This document shows positions 40,350-44,661 of a DNA stretch of 44,661 nt, piece after piece. The notes beneath the pieces were generated by a model. That model saw only the letters and a list, made by a program, of their open reading frames with translations, was not told where the DNA came from and did not search any database. Location: NCBI GenBank assembly GCA_016192525.1, contig JACPTZ010000014.1:1-44661 (forward strand). The letters are read 5' to 3'. Origin of the DNA: Planctomycetota bacterium. GTDB taxonomy: Bacteria > Planctomycetota > MHYJ01 > JACPTZ01. How positions within the stretch are numbered: the first letter of the stretch is position 1; each line of letters opens with the position of its first letter. The position numbers were made by a program, and so were the translations under genes.

Positions 40350-41753
40350 TTACTTCCTCCCGAGTGCGGAGGCGGCTGCTTGACGCACCTGGGGGGAGAC
40401 ATCTGCGGCTGCAATCTCCTCGAGCAAGAGAAGCATCTCAGATCGCTCCGTTGAGTCTGTCTCGAATTCGGAGAGCAACTGTCCCAGTGATCGAACCGCA
40501 GCGACGCGCACCGGGGACGAAGCGTCCTGTCGGACGACTCCTCTGAGAATCTCCACCCGCTCTTTCAGGCACACGTCATCTCCTGCCATCCGCCACCCGA
40601 TGGCATCCGCAACCGTCGCGCGAGACTCTTCCGACGACTCCTCGGCCATGTACCTCCGAAGGTCTGTCATGGCCTCAGGCGCATTCAAGTCCAGAAGTCT
40701 GCTTGCGGCGCCCGCCCGCGTCAGTGCGTCCAAATCACCTGAGGACGTTTCTAAGAGCACTCTTCTCACGGCCTCCACTGACGCCCCGGCGCCCTCGGTG
40801 TCCAGCGCTTCCAGCAACTTCGCGCGCACCGTGGGATCGGATTCCTCCGGCAAGGCTCGCTCGATGGCGAGACCGACGAACGGATCCTGTCGTGCGGAGT
40901 AGGAGAGCAGCGCTGCGGCCGTGAGACGCATGTTCACGCTCTCTGCCCGGTTCGTGGCCACGGCCAGGACGGAGTCAGTGGCGCCTGGGCTAACGCCTTG
41001 GAAGTGCGTGAGCGCGCGCAAGAGATTGATCCGAACCTCAGCAGAGTCCGGCTGGCGCAGACGTCGCGCAATCTCGCCCACCAGCGAGGCTCTCATGGAC
41101 AGTGCTACATCTGCACCGTCGGGAGGATACGGTCGAAAGTGCTGGGAACCCAGGAGATCCGCAGCGGTGGCACGTACATCGTCCGGCTTGTCTCGGGACA
41201 GCCACTTCCAGACCAGGTCTTCGGCCACCTCCGGATCGCGGAGCCAACGCTTTGCCCCCCCTTGCGAGTGCAAGACCACCCGCAGCGCCATTCTGACATC
41301 GGGGTCCTCGTCGTGTTCGATTTGATCGAGGACGAGGAGGAGCGTGGGTGGATCGTTCCAGAGGCGCTCCGAGAAAGCGTCGAGCAGAAGCGTGAAGGCC
41401 CTGGCCTCATGGGGATCCCCGCCTTCCCAAGGAAGGGGTCCGGACGCCTGCTTTACGAAGGCGCGGATTTCTTCCACATAGGCCGGGACCCAAGGGGCGT
41501 CACTCTCATCCGAAGGTGCGGGGTTGGTTCCGGGCCCCAGCGACCGTCCGGGATGAACTCCAGTGGGCGGGGGGATCGCGCCCGTGGTTTCGTGCCGCTC
41601 GGGAGGATAGGCGCGCTCCAAGAGCCTGAGGGTCGACCTCGCGCGATCCTCAGGACTCGCGCCAGAGGATCGAACCCGGAAGAACTCGCCGAGGAGACCC
41701 AGCGCAAGGGCGCCAGCCAGAAAGACGCGCACGCGGACCTTGCGAGGAGGCAA
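40350..41753 (-). CDS. HEAT-repeat protein with N-terminal membrane anchor
   Basis: A 467-residue protein. A short basic start and a hydrophobic stretch (RVRVFLAGALALGLLGEFF) suggest a signal anchor. From about 95 to 467 it is tandem helical pairs of the HEAT/PBS type: DPDVRMALRVVLHS, DPTVRAKLLEALD, SPVRVAAVRSLGQLL, SPQVRQAAASALGRK. These form a solenoid for protein binding; no enzyme motif is seen. The start is TTG at 41753 with GGGAG 6 bases upstream, 30 bases after the small secreted-protein gene. Codon usage appears less GC-extreme than in the neighbours, so recent acquisition is possible. Function unknown. Confidence 0.78.
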   Translation of the reverse strand: MPPRKVRVRVFLAGALALGLLGEFFRVRSSGASPEDRARSTLRLLERAYPPERHETTGAIPPPTGVHPGRSLGPGTNPAPSDESDAPWVPAYVEEIRAFVKQASGPLPWEGGDPHEARAFTLLLDAFSERLWNDPPTLLLVLDQIEHDEDPDVRMALRVVLHSQGGAKRWLRDPEVAEDLVWKWLSRDKPDDVRATAADLLGSQHFRPYPPDGADVALSMRASLVGEIARRLRQPDSAEVRINLLRALTHFQGVSPGATDSVLAVATNRAESVNMRLTAAALLSYSARQDPFVGLAIERALPEESDPTVRAKLLEALDTEGAGASVEAVRRVLLETSSGDLDALTRAGAASRLLDLNAPEAMTDLRRYMAEESSEESRATVADAIGWRMAGDDVCLKERVEILRGVVRQDASSPVRVAAVRSLGQLLSEFETDSTERSEMLLLLEEIAAADVSPQVRQAAASALGRK

Positions 41754-41783
41754 GGCGATCTCCCATTGCGGGTGGGCGCAGCT

Positions 41784-42257
41784 TCAGCGGACCAGGATCC
41801 GCTGGATGGAAGGCGTGGTGAGCGTCAACGCGGGTTCTGCGAAGGAAGCGCTGAAGTTCGCCGTGCTCGCGACCGATACCGTCGCGGGAGGGGCGGCCGC
41901 TCCCGTCCACGCCGCGTCCCAGGTTTGCCAAGCGTGACGGGTGAGAAGTCGATGTGGAGCGTTGAAGGTCACCGTGACCCGCGGGCTCGTGGGCCCGGAG
42001 AGCGCCGTTGTGATGGCGGTTACCAGCACGCGCCTGCAGGTCAGTCCCTGACCTGTTACTCTTGCCGTGGCCTTGCCGCCCGTGGGGCTTGAGTCCTTGT
42101 TGCTCCATAGGGCGTGAAGTTCCTGGCCACATCCGCCCCCCGTAACTGTCTCCTCGTCTGACTGCGCGAGGACATCTCGCGTCCCGCTCCCCGCCATCAT
42201 CAGGAGCGCCAGGGTCGCCATCATGGAAATCCCGCGGCTGCGACGAATCGAGAACAT
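41784..42257 (-). CDS. Small secreted protein of unknown family
   Basis: A 157-residue exported protein. The signal peptide (RRSRGISMMATLALLMMAGSGTRDVLAQ) ends near residue 31. The mature protein is Thr/Ala/Ser-rich with likely beta structure (KATARVTGQGLTC, SPRVTVTFNAP, PATVSVASTANFSASFA) and two Cys (43 and 74) that may pair. GAGGAGGAG lies just before ATG 42257; a longer upstream frame to 42641 is low complexity and not used. It is followed by the HEAT-repeat gene in the same direction, probably one transcript. No family was recognised. Confidence 0.65.
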   Translation of the reverse strand: MFSIRRSRGISMMATLALLMMAGSGTRDVLAQSDEETVTGGGCGQELHALWSNKDSSPTGGKATARVTGQGLTCRRVLVTAITTALSGPTSPRVTVTFNAPHRLLTRHAWQTWDAAWTGAAAPPATVSVASTANFSASFAEPALTLTTPSIQRILVR

Positions 42258-42355
42258 GGACTCCTCCTCAGAAGGGTGACCAGGCGTTGTCCCGGGATCG
42301 GGATAACGCTGTCGGGATGTCCCGTGCGGCGCCAGAGGAGGTGATGATAGTCTGC

Positions 42356-42375
42356 TGGCTGGCTGGCTGGCTGGC
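42356..42375. repeat. Tetranucleotide tandem repeat (TGGC)5
   Basis: Five perfect copies of TGGC, preceded by a partial copy. On the minus strand it lies between a TTGCCA (42377-42372) and a TATCAT (42349-42344) that are 22 bp apart; loss of one unit would give 18. Confidence 0.85.
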
Positions 42376-42420
42376 AAGGGAAATCTCGAACGGGGTGCGA
42401 CTCCCGCCGAGATTTCGATC

Positions 42421-42448
42421 TTGATTTTCTTCCTCCCCGCGGTAGAAT
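42421..42448 (+). promoter_or_regulatory. Possible sigma70-like promoter for the small membrane protein and cutA
   Basis: TTGATT (42421-42426) and TAGAAT (42443-42448) are 16 bp apart. The leader to the ATG at 42686 would be about 230 bases, long enough to hold the repeats noted in that region. Confidence 0.5.
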
Positions 42449-42685
42449 CCCTTTTGGCCTCTGCCCTGCTCGTTCTTGGCTGATTGTACTGGGGACCGAC
42501 AAACACCTTCCTGGGGACCGGTCTTTGTGCCGTGACGGGGAGGCCCGCCTGCGCGGGAACCCTGAAGCGGCGCAAGGGACCCCACCTCACGGACCGGGTC
42601 CTACACGAATCGGCAAACGGCGAGGGTGGAGGCCATTCCATTCCGGATTGAGGGCGTGATTCGCGCCCGCGAGGCGGGCCCTGAC

Positions 42686-42964
42686 ATGAAAAAAGTCATC
42701 TGGGGGTTCCGGATCGCCGCGGTGGTCGTCCTCCTCACCGGAGGAACCTGCTGGGCCCTCGGGATCGAACGGGAGTGGACCTTCCCCGCGTTCGCCGGCT
42801 TCCTCCTCCTCTATTTCACCGCCAGTCTCATCAACGTCTGGAGCAAGTTCTTCCGCATGCGGCGCCCCCCCGTGGGACCCCAGAAAACCACCACCATGCT
42901 CGGCGGAAGAGGGCCGGAAGACCCCCCTCCGCCGCCCCCGGCGACCCAGGACCCGAAGCCGTGA
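42686..42964 (+). CDS. Small two-helix membrane protein
   Basis: A 92-residue protein with two hydrophobic helices (IWGFRIAAVVVLLTGGTCWAL at about 5-25, and FPAFAGFLLLYFTASLINVW at about 33-52) and a Pro-rich cytoplasmic tail (EDPPPPPPATQ). ATG 42686 (MKKVIWGF) is a natural membrane-protein start; the frame remains open upstream without similarity. Its stop overlaps the GTG start of cutA (GTGA). No family was recognised. Confidence 0.65.
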   Translation: MKKVIWGFRIAAVVVLLTGGTCWALGIEREWTFPAFAGFLLLYFTASLINVWSKFFRMRRPPVGPQKTTTMLGGRGPEDPPPPPPATQDPKP

Positions 42965-43380
42965 GCCGAGTCCTTCCCGACGCCTCCCCCTTCGCCGTCG
43001 TCCTCATCACCGCCCCGAAACCCGCTGTGGCGCGTCGCCTCGCCCGGACGATCCTCGACGAACGCCTCGCGGCGTGTGTGAATGTCGTCCCCGGAGTCCG
43101 GTCGCTCTACCGCTGGGAGGGGAAGATCTGCGAGGACGCCGAGGTGCTCTGCATCGTCAAGACGCGACACGCCCTCCTGGACCGGCTGATCGAGCGGGTC
43201 CGGGGATTGCACCCCTACTCCGTCCCGGAGGTGATCGTCCTCCCACTCGTCGCCGGATCGGCCCCCTACCTCGCCTGGATGGCGGCGGCGACGCGGCCGG
43301 GCCCGGACAGGCGCCCGGACAGGCGCCCTACGAACGCTTCGGATCGAGGGCGTCGCGCAGGGCGTCGCCGGCGACGTTGA
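42961..43380 (+). CDS. cutA: Divalent-cation tolerance protein CutA
   Basis: A 139-residue protein with the trimeric CutA fold: FAVVLITAPKPAVARRLARTILDERLAACVNVVPGVRSLYRWEGKI, EVLCIVKTRHALLDRLIERV and LHPYSVPEVIVLPLVAG..PYLAWM. The usual protein ends at that point; the last 26 residues are an Arg-rich tail (PDRRPDRRPTNASDRGRR) coded partly by a 12-base tandem duplication and by DNA antisense to the end of oppC. The GTG start overlaps the previous stop. The precise role of CutA is unsettled (copper tolerance has been proposed). Confidence 0.88.
   Translation: MSRVLPDASPFAVVLITAPKPAVARRLARTILDERLAACVNVVPGVRSLYRWEGKICEDAEVLCIVKTRHALLDRLIERVRGLHPYSVPEVIVLPLVAGSAPYLAWMAAATRPGPDRRPDRRPTNASDRGRRAGRRRRR
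43302..43325 (+). repeat. 12-base tandem duplication at the cutA 3' end
   Basis: CCCGGACAGGCG is repeated exactly twice and begins a third time (CCC). It codes for the PDRRPDRRP part of the CutA tail and adds to the overlap with oppC. Confidence 0.8.
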
Positions 43381-44188
43381 GGGAGAGGAGCGTCGCCGTC
43401 ATCACCCCCGCCGGACCAAGGAACATCCACGGGTAAAGCTCGGCCACCTGCCACCCCTCGTTCACCAGCGTCCCCCACGAGGCGGCCGGGGGGGGCACCC
43501 CCAGCCCGAGAAACGAGAGAAAGGCCTCCTCCAGCATCACCTGCGGAATCGTGATCGTGGCACAGACCACGATCGCCCCGGTGCAGTTCGGAAGCAGATG
43601 CCGGAACACGATCCGGAACGGCGACACCCCGAGCGCCCGGGCGGCGAGGACGAACTCCTGCTGTTTAAGTACGAGCACCTGGCTCCGCACGATCCGCGCC
43701 ATCGTGAGCCACTGCACGGCGCCGAGGGCGAGAAAGAGGTTTACGTACGCCTTCATGCCGGTCCGCGGCGTAAAGGCCATCAGCACGAGCACGAAGAGCA
43801 GATACGGCATTCCGTAGAGAATGTCGACCCCGCGCATGAGGACGCCGTCCACCCGCCCCCCCGCGTAGCCGGCCGTCGCCCCCACCGTCACGCCGATAAG
43901 GAGCGCCACCGCCGTCGCGACGAGCCCAACCAGGAGCGAAATGCGCCCGCCCGCCAGCACCCGCGCCGCGACGTCCCGGCCGAGGAGGTCGGTTCCCATC
44001 CAGCGGTCCCAGGTCGGCGCGCGGGGAGTTTCCCGGGTCACCCGGGCGTGCGGATCGGCCGGGCCGATCCAGATCGTGATCGTGCCCGCACTGCACACCA
44101 GCCCCAGAAGAAGGAGCGCGGCCAGGCCGAGCCGGTCGCGGCGGAATCTCCGCCACGCCCGACCGAGGGGGGAGTCAATGTCGATCAT
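43328..44188 (-). CDS. Peptide/dipeptide ABC transporter permease (OppC/DppC type)
   Basis: A 286-residue inner-membrane permease with six predicted helices, subunit of a binding-protein-dependent importer. The N-terminal RRFRRDRLGLAALLLLGLVC, WMGTDLLGRDVAARVLAGGRISLLVGL, and EFVLAARALGVSPFRIVFRHLLPN (EAA loop contacting the ATPase) are diagnostic. It ends DALRDALDPK. A partner permease of the OppB type lies upstream, separated by 345 bases with a repeat. The substrate cannot be inferred. It overlaps the 3' end of cutA on the other strand by 53 bases. Confidence 0.93.
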   Translation of the reverse strand: MIDIDSPLGRAWRRFRRDRLGLAALLLLGLVCSAGTITIWIGPADPHARVTRETPRAPTWDRWMGTDLLGRDVAARVLAGGRISLLVGLVATAVALLIGVTVGATAGYAGGRVDGVLMRGVDILYGMPYLLFVLVLMAFTPRTGMKAYVNLFLALGAVQWLTMARIVRSQVLVLKQQEFVLAARALGVSPFRIVFRHLLPNCTGAIVVCATITIPQVMLEEAFLSFLGLGVPPPAASWGTLVNEGWQVAELYPWMFLGPAGVMTATLLSLNVAGDALRDALDPKRS

Positions 44189-44533
44189 CGCTCGAAACCC
44201 TGAACTACCGGACAGACGCGCACGCCGGACCTGGATGATTCACGAGGGACCAATCGCATGCCGCGGACGGCCGCCAGGTCAGTCCGACAACCCTGGTTGC
44301 GCGGGGTCGGCCGTTGTTGTATCCCCCCTCCCCGGAGGGGAGGGGGTGGGGGGAGGGGCGCAGCCTCTCCAGGTGCAGGCGCGCGCCCCACTCCCTACCC
44401 TCCCCCCTACGGGGGGAGGGAAAACAACAACAAGTCACTCGCAGAGTCAACGTCAACGGATCGCCAAGAGCCCGCTCCGCTGGGGCGACGTTTGAAATGA
44501 CAGGTTCAAACGCCGTACGGAGCGCCGTACGAA
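44189..44533. other. Interval between oppB and oppC, holding a repeat element
   Basis: Permease pairs of this type are normally contiguous. Here 345 bases lie between them, of which 120 (44313-44432) are a palindromic GC-rich repeat. No gene is seen. Confidence 0.65.
44313..44432. repeat. Palindromic GC-rich repeat element inserted between oppB and oppC
   Basis: Terminal inverted arms GTTGTTGT (44313-44320) and ACAACAAC (44424-44431) enclose two smaller GC palindromes, CCCCTCCCC/GGAGGGGAGGGG (44326-44346) and CCCTCCCCCCTACGGGGGGAGGG (44398-44420). A partial copy is at 7369-7425. The layout suggests a MITE-like mobile or REP family. Confidence 0.7.
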
Positions 44534-44661
44534 TCACATCCTCGTCCTCGGATCCAGCCACGCCACGGCCCCGTCGACGAGCAGGTTGAACGTCACGAGA
44601 AGCGCGCTGTACACCGCCACCCCGCCCGCGACGAGATAGTAGTCCCGGTTCATCACTCCCA
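44534..44661 (-). CDS. 3' end of an OppB/DppB-type ABC permease (partial)
   Basis: Only the last 41 codons are in the window. The translation VMNRDYYLVAGGVAVYSALL...NLLVDGAVAWLDPRTRM ends with the conserved LLVD...LDPR of peptide-transporter permeases of the OppB type. Stop TGA at 44534-44536. Partner of the OppC-type gene downstream. Confidence 0.85.
   Translation of the reverse strand, partial: GVMNRDYYLVAGGVAVYSALLVTFNLLVDGAVAWLDPRTRM

Larger units (their letters stand above)
42258..42685. other. Divergent region upstream of the small membrane protein and secreted protein genes
   Basis: About 430 bases with no supported gene. It contains the TGGC tandem repeat (42356-42375), a plus-strand promoter candidate (42421-42448), and a 10-base direct repeat CTGGGGACCG at 42489-42498 and 42511-42520, spaced 22 bases (two helical turns). 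A GGACCGGTC / GACCGGGTCC pair (42515-42523 and 42593-42602) could close a stem over 42515-42602. Confidence 0.55.

Noticed and set aside
1-44661. CRISPR arrays, tRNA, rRNA, prophage or insertion-sequence genes
   Set aside because: No regular spacer-repeat array, no tRNA-like cloverleaf noticed, no transposase or integrase motif. tRNA detection by eye is limited.

Overview
This is a high-GC (about two thirds G+C by eye), densely coded chromosomal segment of an uncultured-looking bacterium. The gene families suggest Planctomycetota or a related deep lineage, as an inference only: a giant Ser/Thr kinase fused to a PQQ-type beta-propeller, secreted proteins with no recognisable family, a single-histone-fold protein, a KamA/ATP-grasp cluster and an ECF sigma factor. 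No rRNA, tRNA, CRISPR, phage or transposase gene was seen. Good sigma70-type promoters (TTGAC- / TA---T, mostly 17 bp apart) lie before most transcription units, so a housekeeping sigma of ordinary specificity is likely.

Layout. 1-529: repeat element and promoter. 530-4891: two D-Ala-D-Ala-ligase-like ATP-grasp enzymes, a GNAT acetyltransferase and a lysine 2,3-aminomutase, probably a small beta-lysine-derived metabolite pathway. 4913-8799 (minus): leuC-leuD-leuB plus a zinc-ribbon membrane protein. 9282-20016 (plus): a five-gene envelope operon made of a GAF protein with MshEN-like repeats and one transmembrane helix, a giant GspK-like pseudopilin with a LamG-like end, and three secreted proteins. 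20065-25092 (minus, convergent): a Ser/Thr kinase that carries the same MshEN-like module, a zinc ribbon, a transmembrane helix and a long beta-propeller. 25207-27644: thiE, an ECF sigma factor and an XRE regulator. 27673-33026 (minus): nusA-infB-DUF503-rbfA-rph, with an intrinsic-terminator-like hairpin in the nusA leader. 33387-34174 (plus): a secreted 3D-domain protein overlapping a histone-fold gene. 34190-36778 (minus): mutS, probably leaderless. 36940-38568 (plus): rsfS, apparently starting at ATC, then a C45-family lipoprotein. 38931-40295: an NtrC-type regulator. 40350-42257 (minus): a secreted protein and a HEAT-repeat protein. 42686-43380: a small membrane protein and cutA. 43328-44661 (minus): oppC and the 3' end of oppB, separated by a repeat element.

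Most notable: (1) the 9.3-25.1 kb region, where two converging units share a 58-residue MshEN-like module, and three adjacent genes share an extracytoplasmic beta-sandwich plus helical module, which looks like an undescribed envelope sensing or secretion system; (2) the bacterial histone; (3) the ATP-grasp/GNAT/KamA cluster; (4) the apparent AUC start of rsfS and the attenuator-like nusA leader; (5) unusually long G/C homopolymers inside the envelope-protein genes. All functions are read from sequence by eye; no database search was run.
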